Assembly (NCBI GenBank): GCA_031761405.1
Contig: JASEVX010000012.1
Location: 27,823,217-27,887,216 of the forward strand
Origin: Serripes groenlandicus
Lineage: Eukaryota; Mollusca; Bivalvia; Cardiida; Cardiidae
Length of the DNA stretch: 64,000 nt
Direction of reading: 5' to 3'
Shown: positions 42,450 through 52,841 of the stretch, piece by piece
How the letters are laid out: every line of letters starts with the position of its first letter
Numbering within the stretch: the first letter of the stretch is position 1
The notes under the pieces: model-generated
The model's input: only the letters and a program-made list of their open reading frames with translations
What the model was told of the DNA's origin: nothing
Database searches by the model: none
Translations under genes and position numbers: made by a program

Positions 42450-44940
42450 CAAATGGAGTACCGTTAAAAGTCAGTCTTTTGTAAACAAGTTCAGAATTAT
42501 ATTTGAAAGCAATCGACATCACTTGCAGGGCCTTGTGAATACAAACGTTAACTCTGCTGTACGTGAAATTACCCAAATGTATCATAAAGCGGCGTCGCAT
42601 ATGCGCGCACGAGGTTCATCTATTAATACCTTTCAGTCACGCAAAAGTCAACCTTCATGGTGGGACGACGAATGTGATACATTAAAACGTAGTAAATATA
42701 TGGCGTTGCGTAAGTTTATAACAACAAATGAGCATAGTGACTTGGAATTTTACAAAAGAAAGAAAGTTATCTTTAAAGCTAACATACATCGCAAGAAAGT
42801 ATCCTTTCAATATAAAGAACGAAGAAAATAAATCGAAAATAGTAAAAATGTCAATTTATTATGGAAAACTCTAAAATATAATAGACCAAAACTAAATCGA
42901 ACCGGTACTAATATTTCTGAGAATGAATGGTTCACCTACTTCAGTAACTTATTGTTTGATGCAACTGCTGATCCGATCAATATTGAAAATAATAACTATG
43001 AAGACGAATTTTTAAATGCAGAAATGACTATTAATGAAGTATTAAGATCCATATCTAAATTGCCAGTAGGAAAAAGCCCAGAAAATGACGGTGTAAGCTC
43101 CGAATTCTACAAATGTACGAGTGATATTTTAGGTCCATTATTATGCAATTCGTTTAATAGCATTCTTTCCACTGGTAATTTTCCTATTTCCTGGGGAGAA
43201 AGTATTATATGTCCAATTTATAAGTCGGGAAGGCAAAATGACCCAAAAAACTTCAGAGGTATATCTTTAACAACTACACTGTATAAGGTTTTCTCAAACA
43301 TTATTAATACACGCCTGTATACGTGGACGGAAGAAAATATTAAAATTGATGAGTCACAAGCCGGGTTTAGACATGGCTATTCATGCATTTACAATGTTTT
43401 TTGTCTACAAGCTATAGCTCAAAAATATTTATCTAAGGGTGGGGGTCGTTTCTATTGCCTGTATGTAGATTTCCGCAAAGCCTTTGAAATGATTAATCAT
43501 AAAAAGCTATTTGAAAGTCTAAAAGCTAAAGGTGTAAGTGGAAAAATTCTTATTATGCTAGCTAAAATGTATCAAACCCTGAACTCTTGCGTAAGAACAT
43601 CCACTGGTACGGTAACTGGATATTTCCCTTGCAACATTGGCACAAGACAGGGCGACATAAGTAGTCCGATAATATTTTCACTTTTCATTGATCAGTTGGC
43701 ATCCTTTTTGCGAGAGCAATGCAATTCTGGAATCTTTATTGATAATACAATTCCCGAAATAGTCTGCCTTATGTTTGCAGATGACGTTGCTAATTGTGCA
43801 GAAACTGTCATTAGGTTGCAACAACAATTGAATATTATAGACAAATTCTGTCTTTCAACTGGTATGGAAGTAAATCTGAAAAAAACAAGAGATAATTGTT
43901 TTTCGAAATGGAGGTCATTTAAGATCAAATGAGAAGTGGCTCTTTCGAGCTCAACCTATTAATGTAAAACCTCAGTGTATAAATATATGGGACTGTTAGT
44001 TACACCGTATTTATCGTGGGTAACCGCATAAAAGAAACTAGCATCACAGGCCCAAAAATTCATTTATGCCATATATGGGTATCAGGAGCCATTTGGTCAT
44101 TTCAATCTCAAACAGCTGTTGCAGCTTTTCGATAGTATGGTTAAACCAATACTTTGCTATGGGTCACAGGTATGGGGATACAAATACTCTCCAGATATTG
44201 AAGCTATACAACTTTCATTATGTAAACGATACTTAGGCGTTAAAGGTTCTACCAACAACAGTATTGTATTAGGAGAATGTGGTAGATTACCGCTATGTGT
44301 AACATACTTTTTAAACTTCATTAAATATTGGTGTAAGTTAACACAAATGGAAGACAGTAGATATCCGAAGAGATGCTATTATATGTTAAAGTCACTTGAC
44401 AACGAAGAATAACTTGGGCTACACTTGTAAAGAACATGTTGTTTTTGTATGGTTTTGGTTTTGTTTGGTTTTGTTTGGGTGTCACATGAAGTCGTTGATA
44501 TAAATGCTTTTATTAAGGTCTTTAAACAAAGAATAATTGACTATCACACCCAAAATTAGCATGAATCCTTAAACGAATCGAGGAGATGTCATTACTATAA
44601 ACATGTTAAAACACAGAACGATATCTTACTATTGAATTACCAGTAAAGTTCAGACTGGCCAAGTCACGTTTCCGCTGTTCGAGTCATAAACTAAATGTAG
44701 AGAGTGGTAGACATAATAAAGTGCCTTTTGAACTACGTATATGTTCGTATTGCAATCAAAAATGTGGTAAATATACAGATATACATGTACGTAACCAGTA
44801 TCTACTAAACTGGTATTCATTGAATAATAATTTGCAAGGATTCTTTAATATCCTTAACTCATCAGCTCAGAACGAGATGGCACCCAAATTTCCATTGTTT
44901 ACCAAGAAAAATGATTTAACGCTTATAAAGACTTGATGGC
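42450..44940 (+). pseudogene. LINE-A: decayed jockey/CR1-like non-LTR retrotransposon (connector, RT, C-terminal region)
   Basis: 5'-truncated element. The first frame (~42,450-42,831) has the WWDDECDTLKRSKY connector between endonuclease and reverse transcriptase; a TAA at 42,829 breaks it. The same frame reopens through the RT domain (best piece 42,952-43,932, 326 aa), with the palm motifs VDFRKAFE, RQGDISSP and MFADD. A frameshift near 43,890 and several later stops follow. Downstream pieces (44,119-44,412 and 44,640-44,940) carry YGSQVWG, LGECGRLPL and a damaged C-terminal Cys motif. The second Asp of KAFD is Glu. It cannot encode a working protein. The clade assignment is by eye. Confidence 0.88.
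42952..43932 (+). CDS. LINE-A reverse transcriptase fragment
   Basis: Longest uninterrupted piece of LINE-A, 326 codons from an internal Met. The fingers motif is PVGKSPENDGVSSEFYK near residues 39-55 and ICPIYKSG lies near 86-93. Motif A (YVDFRKAFE) is near 170-178, motif B (RQGDISSPIIF) near 229-239 and motif C (FADD) near 272-275. The final ~10 residues are out of frame with the family, because a frameshift lies just before them. It is listed as a coding remnant, not a functional gene. Confidence 0.7.
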   Translation: MFDATADPINIENNNYEDEFLNAEMTINEVLRSISKLPVGKSPENDGVSSEFYKCTSDILGPLLCNSFNSILSTGNFPISWGESIICPIYKSGRQNDPKNFRGISLTTTLYKVFSNIINTRLYTWTEENIKIDESQAGFRHGYSCIYNVFCLQAIAQKYLSKGGGRFYCLYVDFRKAFEMINHKKLFESLKAKGVSGKILIMLAKMYQTLNSCVRTSTGTVTGYFPCNIGTRQGDISSPIIFSLFIDQLASFLREQCNSGIFIDNTIPEIVCLMFADDVANCAETVIRLQQQLNIIDKFCLSTGMEVNLKKTRDNCFSKWRSFKIK

Positions 44941-45220
44941 GAGGTGATTAACCTTCGTAATAAAATACTAATTTTAGTTACAACCGTTGCACCCCAAGCC
45001 CTCGTTATATTGTGATCAGAAAACATGGCATGTGATACATTATTATTTTCGGATTTCTCTTCGTCTACGGTAACACAATCTCGAGTTCGAATATCCCGCG
45101 ATAGCTCTGTAGGTAGCGATTATGAATATCGAACAAGCGGCCATTAGTTCCAAATCTCTGCGAGGTCATGCATTCTTCCAAAGTTTTACTACAGCCATGC
45201 ACAAATCTCAAAGAACCACA
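44941..45220. other. short spacer after LINE-A
   Basis: No feature recognised, apart from possible LINE 3' untranslated sequence. Confidence 0.35.
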
Positions 45221-45224
45221 TCGA

Positions 45225-45445
45225 TGGTGAAGTGTAGTGGTAGAGCGTCCGCCTCGGTGCGGGAGGTCGCGGGTTCGATCCCCGACCGGGTCAAACCAAA
45301 TACTTAAACAAATGGTAGAAATGGCTGAGCTCCATGTAGCTCAGGGTGGCAGGGTAAACATTACGACTGACTGGCTGATGTCAGGATAAATGGACCAGTA
45401 GTACTGGTAACTCACCCAGGAACGCCGTGATACATGCGAGCACTT
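45225..45445 (+). mobile_element. SINE-B with Pro-like tRNA head
   Basis: Head GAAGTGTAGTGGTAGAGCG, loop CTCGGTG, GGTTCGATCCCCGACCGG. The body has GGTAGAAATGGCTGAGC, GGGTAAACATTACGACTG, CTGATGTCAGGATAAATG and CCCAGGAACGCCGTGATA. This links the Pro-like heads elsewhere in the window to the SINE-B bodies. Confidence 0.75.
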
Positions 45446-45461
45446 TTAGCACTTTTACCTA

Positions 45462-45583
45462 GAAAGGACAGGTACATGTCCCCTGAAAAGCTCCTCAGAA
45501 AAATCCAGAACCCGGACCAGGATTTGAACCCCAGATCTCTGGATTGACTGTCCAGCGTGTTGTCCACTAGACAACAAGACCAC
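45462..45583 (-). mobile_element. SINE-D fragment with Asp-like tRNA head
   Basis: In the minus sense the head at 45,513-45,583 has an anticodon stem CTGGA/TCCAG, loop CAGTCAA (GTC) and GGGGTTCAAATCCTGGTCC. The body continues CTGGATTTTTCTGAGG. Related to 33,400-33,655. Confidence 0.55.
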
Positions 45584-46646
45584 TAAAGACTAATAACAAA
45601 TGAATAAATTGTTTTAAATGATTTCTTTCCAATACATACATAAACTTATCCATATGCCAAATTATGTTATAACCATCAATTATCATTGAATAACGTGAAT
45701 GGATATTAAAGTATGAACCCTTTACCGCATATAACAAATCAGCTGCAGATAACTTTGACAACTTGTAGGCGGAAATAGGAAAACACTCTATGAATGAAGG
45801 AATGATTACTGAAAACAGTTGAAAACATTGTGGCAAAAGGACAAATAGCTAGTGTTGAGCAAATTCTCCTTTTGTCACAATGTTTCAAAAAAGTCGTCTG
45901 CTACAGCGGCATGCGTAAGAATTTACTATATGTGAGAAATTATTAATCTAACCTAGTTGTGTATGCTGAAAAAAGTTTGTTAACAATTTTATTTTTGTTT
46001 AAACATGTTTGTTATTGTTTTTTATCACATGCCTATGCTTGTATCCGATGTTATATACCCATAACGTATTTCTTTATGTATGACACGTGTAATATAACAT
46101 GCCCGAATCACTATTTGTGTATTCATCCGCAAATTGTTACACAATGGCTGAGAACGTGTATCCGGTAAACATGAACGTCACGATAGATGGACGAGGCAAA
46201 GGGACTATTATCGGTCATAAAAATATTTTTTTTTTGTGATAAGTTAACAGTCTATTAAGTATTACATGTTGGGACTATTTTCTGACAGCGAAAAAAACAT
46301 TTTCTTTTTGTGTTTTGTCATGTGTTAAAAAGAATCTGACATTCGTTGTCATTTCATAAAGCTTTATTAAACTCGTCCAAGAAATTCGTTATTAAGCTCG
46401 CCAAAGGCTCCCCTAATAACAAATTCCTTAAACTCCTTTAATAACACTTTATATTAAACAATTCTATATGTATTAACATTTCACTGACATTATTTTAAGT
46501 CATTTGGAGACGAGACAGATATGGGTAGTGATGCCTCACCCCGAGGATACGTGGAGAAGACCACACCCATTTACATTACCTTGCCAGCTTACCAACCTGC
46601 ACTGTTTAACAATATAAAATATGAAGGCCACATGTAACCATCATAT
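45584..46646. other. spacer with a TTAA-type MITE core
   Basis: At about 45,820-45,905 a hairpin (CATTGTGGCAAAAGGAC ... CTCCTTTTGTCACAATG) followed by AAGTCGTCTGCTAC is the core of the same MITE family as 63,198-63,428. A foldback relative of 60,438 lies near 46,340-46,460. No gene. Confidence 0.5.
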
Positions 46647-47375
46647 GAGCCGTCCCGCGAGAAAACCAACATTGTGGACTCTGCGTAAAGTATCGACCCG
46701 GATCAGCCTAAGCATGCCGCGCAGGCTCAACGGATAGACACTTTTCGCATCCTGTGGATTTTCTGTTTCAGGAATCACTACTCTATACATCTTTCCCCCT
46801 AAGACGGAATGTGTCGGCCGGATCAGTCTGCGCGGACAGCGCAGGCTGATCTGGTCGATACATTACGCAGATGATATGAGCCGTACCGCGAGAAAACCAA
46901 CATTATGGACTCTGCGTAAATCATCGACCCGGATCAGCCTAAGCATGCCGCGCAGGCTTACCCGGACAGACATTTTTCGCATCCTGTGGATTTTCTGTTT
47001 CAGGAATCATTACTCTATCTATCCCCCCTTAGACGGAATATGTCGGCCGGATCAGTCTGCGCGGACAGCGCAGGCTGATCTGGTCGATACATTACGCAGA
47101 TATATTGATATGAGCCGTTCCGCGAGAAAACCAACATTGTTGACTCTGCGTAAAGTATCGACCCGGATCAGCCTAAGCATGCCGCGCAGGCTTACCCGGG
47201 CAGACAAGTTTCACATCCTGTGGATTTTCTGTTTCAGAAATCATTACTCTATACCTCTTTTCCCATGAGACGGAATGTGTCGGCCCGGATCAGTCTGCGC
47301 TGACTGGGCAGGCTGATCTGCGTCGATACATTAAGCAGAGGCCATAATATTTGTTTTATTGCAGGAAGGCTCATA
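46647..47375. mobile_element. three tandem copies of the GAGCCGTYCC inverted-repeat element
   Basis: Copies begin at 46,647, 46,878 and 47,112 (periods 231 and 234). Each has CGCGAGAAAACCAACAT, GTATCGACCCGGATCAGCC, GATTTTCTGTTTCAG and GCGCAGGCTGATCTGG blocks. Only the last copy ends with the complementary terminal repeat (GCAGGAAGGCTCATAT at 47,361-47,376). The inner copies stop at CATTACGCAGAT, so the tandem lacks internal right ends. Confidence 0.85.
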
Positions 47376-47376
47376 T

Positions 47377-48460
47377 GTTGTTTCAGTGTAATAAGGCTGT
47401 TCAAGTAAGTTCAATTGATCTAATATATCAGCATTCAAAATAACACTTACTATTAAATTGGTTTGTCACTGTTTCATTTGTCCCTTGCTATGAGTTTGTA
47501 GAGGTGTCAATATCTGCTGTAAATTAAAACAGTAAAACAACAAATTATAAGCAGATAGTTACGTAGAGAAGGACATTCTGTCTGTATCTTGATAAATCAG
47601 CCAAATTGTGGAATCAGTCTCTTTCAGAATCTATCTGATCAATAAACATTATAAGCAAGAGGACCATGATGGTCCGTTATCACTCAACTAAATAGTTTGA
47701 TCGGGGTATACTATAAAAATCAAAAACACTGAAACATTTGTTTTTTTTTTTTTATTATTTTTAAAACCAAAGACACTCGACACCGGAGCAGTGACTCTAT
47801 ATAAAGTAATAAGTAATAAGGGTTCCGGACAAAAGTTTAAATCTTCTGTTTTCTTACGAATTTTAAATATGCCTGCGAGTGTGTTTTGAGCCTATGTGTC
47901 GGGACTAAATCCAATTTTGAACGAACAGGGTCAACACATGCAAGTGCAAGTGCAAGTCATATACAAACTGAACATCACTTGTCATATTCCAAATAAATCA
48001 AATGTTCAATCAACTATTACTTGTGTTACTGCAGCAAGGGAATCCTCACGAACATATCCATGCTAAGAATCACTTCTGACAGCTTTCAAATTGAAACATA
48101 GTTCCTCGTTCAGTAACCTTTGATCATGTGTTGAACCAATTAATGTACCTGCTTTTATTTTTCCTTGTATGCTAGGAAAAAATGTCATGAATGCTTTCTT
48201 TATCTTTGTTCGCTAACTTACCCATTCTCAATTTACAACATGTCGAGGTTCGGTGGTTCATCGTCAAAATACAACATATTTAAACATACATGAGTATGGA
48301 CATACACATTAAAGGTAGATATACAGTTGTTACCACTCTTTTTTTGTGAAAATATAAATAGACACATATATTTAGATAAATAACACAAAATAGGATAATA
48401 CATATTTACATATATTAAGATAAATATCAAGTTTTCAACACTCTCTTTTAATAAAAATAT
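47377..48460. other. intergenic stretch, no gene seen
   Basis: AT-rich, with a GAGGACCATGATGGTCC palindrome near 47,659-47,675 that is echoed at about 60,085 (GGGGACCATCATGGTGC). Confidence 0.4.
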
Positions 48461-48468
48461 AAATAGAC

Positions 48469-51400
48469 TAGGGATGGCAACGGTTACCGATATTACTAAC
48501 CGGTTACTCGTATAATGTTGTAACCGGTTACTCAGTTAACCGTATAGATTCATAAAAAAAAATATTAACTTGCTGCCGGGTTTTGTTATTGTTGTTGTTG
48601 ATTTAACTCGAATTTACGTTCTTATCGGAACGTTTTCATTCGTGTCAACCAACTGTTTTAATTGTGTTTTTAATGTTTAGTCAAACAGATATTCGTTTTG
48701 TTAACGAAGTGACCGTTATACGATTTACAAAATGTCGAATGAAAGAAGTGCATAGCTGCATATCTTTCAATTTCAACTCAGGGGAAATGTGTTTAAAACT
48801 TAAAACTACTCTTTAGATCTTCTAATCCTATTGGTAAATAATTTACAAATACAATAATTCGAATTTATCAAATTCATTCCAATGACATTAATAAGTCATT
48901 ATCATATATGCATTGTATAAGACATCAAAGTTTAGCTTAGCAAATAGATGCATGGTCCTATCGTTATTGACGCCGCGAGGAAGCGCGGAGTCAGTATGGG
49001 ATAAGTTTTAATTTTGTACCATGGGGTGACGTAATCGAAAAGGGAGAAACCATTGTTATGATTGTTAAAAAAAACCTCTGTTGTTTGTTCGAAAAAAAAC
49101 AACCTTCATGAATGAATAAATTGTATAAAATGATTTAAGACACAAAAAGATACAACATAGGCATGTCTTCTACCGTTATTACAAAACTTTAGACACATCT
49201 AATGGGTATTTAATAACTTTCCGCTAACTTCCTAGGCTTCGCTTTTTTTATAGTTTGGTTAACGACCCGATTCATCAAAGCTCAGAAAAAAGTTTCTGGC
49301 GATGTTTTTGCCTATTTACAATAATGAGATTTTTAAATAAATGGGTAATCTTTAAAAAATCAATGATGATTCATTTTAATTACTACATATTACAGTATAA
49401 TTCTAGAAACTGTAAAAACAACGTTATCCCAACTATGCAATAGGCATTGCCGTAACGTGACACGTTCTATTTGTAAACGCAGCATGTCATCGCTTGGCGA
49501 TTTTGGTCATTCTTATTGAATAGACGAGAAGGTGTCATCGGTTCCCATAAGTTAATTAAGTTGTCTCTGCTTCCTTACGTTATGAATACTTCGTTGTTTT
49601 CACGATTTCATCCGATTTCTAAAATTCATTGGATTCATACCAGGATTTTCATGTTTCGTTCGAGATGAACGATTCGTACCAACTGGTTTTCGCTCTTTGC
49701 TCTTGGGGAACTGACTTGACCATTTTCTTTTGTTTATTTTTCAGTTTTATACTGGCATGTTCAAAACGATTAAAGTGACATTATAAACAAACAAAACAGA
49801 CTTAATAATTCTTGCTATATGTTGACTATACATGTGAACTTTGATAATGCTCAATCTTGATCATAAATATCTTCTTTTTTTATTATACTCCCGTTTTTGC
49901 TATCATACTTCTGCTAAACTGGAAAGAGAATAGACTTCCCCCTCTCCTTCCAAAGCTAGTGTCACAATTAATTTATAACTAGAGGCAATAAACCTTAATA
50001 TATGTTAATATTTAAGCACGTATTTTTGTTTTTTATCTAATGGATCTAGTTAGAGGATTTAAAACAGTTTATTGGTAAAAAAACACTTGAGAAATTTCAG
50101 CTTGTATGACACATTATAGTTGCAGGAAAACCGTAAACCAACTGGTTTCAGGACTAAACTTGTCATTTCACGACTAAACTTCACATGCTGAATATCGCAT
50201 AGATCGTAGCATATAAAACGTTTAATCCCTACGTCAATATTGACCCTTTCTACTCTTGGTAACCTTTTTATATAGGCTTAATAGCCAGGTAAGCAATATA
50301 GACACATCTTGGCCTTCTTGTTTAAAATAAAGGGACATTTGGTGTTCTTGTTCGAAATATTTACATCCTGTCTGCTTGCACAGGTTATTTATATGTACTG
50401 AACTGCATCTGCTTCCTTTAAGTCATGCTTCAAGATCATGCGCGGCGTCTTTGATGCTTTGCATCAAAGTTCTTCTTGTCTCTTCTTTCCAGCGACAAAT
50501 AAAAGAGTCACAGTTTTGAAAATGACTTGGACCGGTGCTCCGGGAAAACAAGCTTAACGTAATTATGTCATGTTCGGTAGAAGTTTTGTCTGTGCTTCAA
50601 ATGGAAGTTTCTTAAACTATTTTATGACTTATTGGCGAACAATTCAGTGCCATATCAGACTGCGAGGCTGCACTTTTTCATCTGGATCTACACTGGTCGC
50701 AACATTCAACCGTTTGATTTCACAGAGCGTCAATCAATTAATAAAACCCTTACCTTCGACGAGGGCTATCAAACCAGGAATTGGAATTCGAACTCTTGTT
50801 CGGTTATTCCTTTTACATATTCATGAATGCCATTGTGACTGACGTAACCTGTTTTCGCCAAGGGATTATTAGTCTATGCGTAAAGGTAGCCAGCTGTCCC
50901 GGGGAAATGATGTGAGGAGAACTGGTGCGGGAAAGTCAGGATAAAGACGTTACTAACAAACAGACAATTGGTGTTTTCTTTATTACAGTATTTATCAATT
51001 AATGGTAGAAAAAATAACAATATAAGGTTACAACTAATGTGCCGAGTAACACAGAAACCTACGCAGGAGATGTTTGCGACAGGAAAATAAGTAAAATGTT
51101 AACAAAATGACAATTAGTATTTTTCTTTATTGCACTAATTATCAATTAATGGTAGAAAAAAATAATATAATGAGACTACAAATGAGCCACGTTACGTGAA
51201 AACATACGCATGGTGCGTTTGTGACAAGCAAATAAGATCATAGTTAAAAAACCCAGACAATTAGAGTTTTCTTTATTGTACTAATTACCAATAAGTGGAA
51301 GAAAAACAACACCGCAATGTGACCACAAATGAGTCAGGTTTCACAAATGAAGACCCAGATCAACATATGCTTCGTTCGGCACAGTCAGATCAGGATCGTT

Positions 51401-51822
51401 CACGTTTACTCTTTCGTCGTGCAAACATTCCAAAAGATTTTTGAGATTGGGTACGTAATTGCTTAAAAGTGACTCTGGTTTGGTTTTTTTTTTACCTGTC
51501 TTCGCCAAGTGTTTATTAGTCTATACGTAAAGGTAGCCAGTTGACAAAACAACAATACAATCGAGTGCGGCCCTTTTCACAGATATGGCAACATTCCCGA
51601 TCGAGGTGTAAATAATTAACCTCTTGTCAGATACGTGTGACAATTCGAAAAGAACAAAAGGTGAAATACAACTGTGTATATATTTTATCTATTTTTTCCG
51701 AATAATCGGTTACTTAAATTACTAACCGGTTAATCGAATAACATACGGTTAACCAGGGAACCTATATTGTAATATAGTGTCTCTGGGTTAACCGAGTAAC
51801 CGATTAATCGCTGACATCCCTA
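48469..51822. mobile_element. 3.35-kb hAT-like DNA transposon, transposase not recognisable
   Basis: Starts TAGGGATGGCAACGGTTACC and ends CGCTGACATCCCTA. TAGGGATG ends and repeated internal CCGGTTACTCG / CGGTTAATCG boxes are hAT-like. It is flanked by an exact 8-base duplication AAATAGAC (48,461-48,468 and 51,823-51,830), as expected for hAT. Subterminal GGTTAACC/GTAACCGATT clusters lie at 48,477-48,545 and 51,700-51,812. No frame longer than ~90 codons occurs inside and none resembles a transposase, so it is non-autonomous or heavily decayed. Confidence 0.88.
50963..51400. repeat. three ~147-bp tandem copies inside the hAT-like element
   Basis: GACAATTRGTGTTTTCTTTATT at 50,963, 51,109 and 51,256, each followed by ATCAATTAATGGTAGAAAAA and ACATACGCATGG-type segments. 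Periods are 146 and 147. Confidence 0.8.
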
Positions 51823-51830
51823 AAATAGAC

Positions 51831-52187
51831 GATATGACCTTACCTGTTAAAAGTGCCGTCAAGCCCAAACCAATCAATCAATTAATCAATCAAAAATGTA
51901 ATACTAAATAAGCTCTTTATCAAGCTACTTCAAACTTGAAATAATGCTTTAAACTTTGTGTCGAAATAAATTATATTACTCGGAGTTGGTGTAAAACATT
52001 CGAAGAACTATAAACTATTTATGCATGAAATAAATTCTCAAAAAGGTTTTTTTATAAAAAAAGGTTTCGCTGGGGCTCGAACCCAGGACCTTCTGCGTGT
52101 AAAGCAGACGTGATAACCACTACACTACGGAACCGATATGATTTAGCATAATCGTATACAATTAATACAATACACTAATACATAAAT
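51831..52187 (-). repeat. third copy of the tRNA-Val TAC module, first half (continues at 57,195)
   Basis: CTGTTAAAAGTGCCGTCAA, the CAAT tail, AATACTAAATAAGCTC, GGAGTTGGTGTAAAACATTCG and the tRNA follow the right-arm order of 41,380-41,830. The copy is split by the LINE inserted at 52,188 and resumes at 57,195 with CCTTCGGTATTA. Confidence 0.8.
52063..52134 (-). tRNA. tRNA-Val (TAC), one acceptor mismatch
   Basis: All arms match 41,702 except the 3' acceptor strand (CGAAACC), which leaves one C:A mismatch. It has A at base 9 and an A-run on the plus strand as terminator. Possibly still functional. Confidence 0.78.
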
Positions 52188-52841
52188 TGGTATGTCACCA
52201 TTTATGTTTGCTATGTACGTAAACGATTTGGAGGAATATCTGTCTGTAAATAATTTTCAAGGTGTCAATCTAGAAATGTTACAATTACTTTTACTGTTAT
52301 ACGCAGACGATATTGTTTTGTTTTCAGAAACTAATGCTGGTTTACAAAAAGGACTTGATATAATGCTAGACTATTGTAAAAAATGGAAATTAACAATTAA
52401 TGTAGGCAAAACGAAAGTAATGGTATTTAGAAAGGGTGGGCGCATATCTAATAAAGTTGAATTTAAATATGACGGGAATCTTTTAGAAAAAGTGAAAACA
52501 TTCTCATATTTAGGCATTACCTTTTCAACGGGTGGTTCTTTTAAATATACTTTTGAGTGATTTGAAGGTCAAGCAATGAAAGCTATCTTTGCCTTAAAGC
52601 AATATATTACAAATTTTCCAGATATCTCAATAAAACATATTCTCGATTTATTCGATAAGTTAATTTTTCCCATACTTAATTACGGGGCTCCGGTTTGGGG
52701 TTTCGTTGAGTGTGAACGACTCGAAAGAATACACACTAGATTTTGCAAACAAATACTAAACGTTAAAATACAAACACCAAACAATTATATTTATGGCGAA
52801 CTTGGAAGACTACCTCTTAAATTACAGCGTTTACCAGTGAT
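52188..52841 (+). pseudogene. LINE-B 5' segment (RT palm end and thumb), disabled
   Basis: Starts inside the RT domain at MSPFMFAMYVNDLEEYL (after motif B), then YADDIVLFSE (motif C), KWKLTINVGKTKVMVFRKGG and YLGITFSTGG. An in-frame TGA at 52,558 interrupts it. It continues FDKLIFPILNYGAPVWG and YGELGRLPLKLQR and is broken at about 52,841 by LINE-C. The left border abuts ACATAAAT (52,180-52,187), which recurs at 57,187-57,194 as the likely target duplication. The partner half is 55,899-57,186. Confidence 0.85.

Noticed and set aside
42952..43932. LINE-A reverse transcriptase as a domesticated host gene
   Set aside because: Stop codon upstream, frameshift at the 3' side and further stops downstream show ordinary decay.
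45225..45292. Functional tRNA-Pro, tRNA-Thr, tRNA-Glu or tRNA-Asp genes (also 16,744, 22,706, 33,583, 45,513, 61,795)
   Set aside because: Each has stem mismatches; most are joined to SINE bodies, and several have insertion-site duplications around the whole element, so they are SINE heads.
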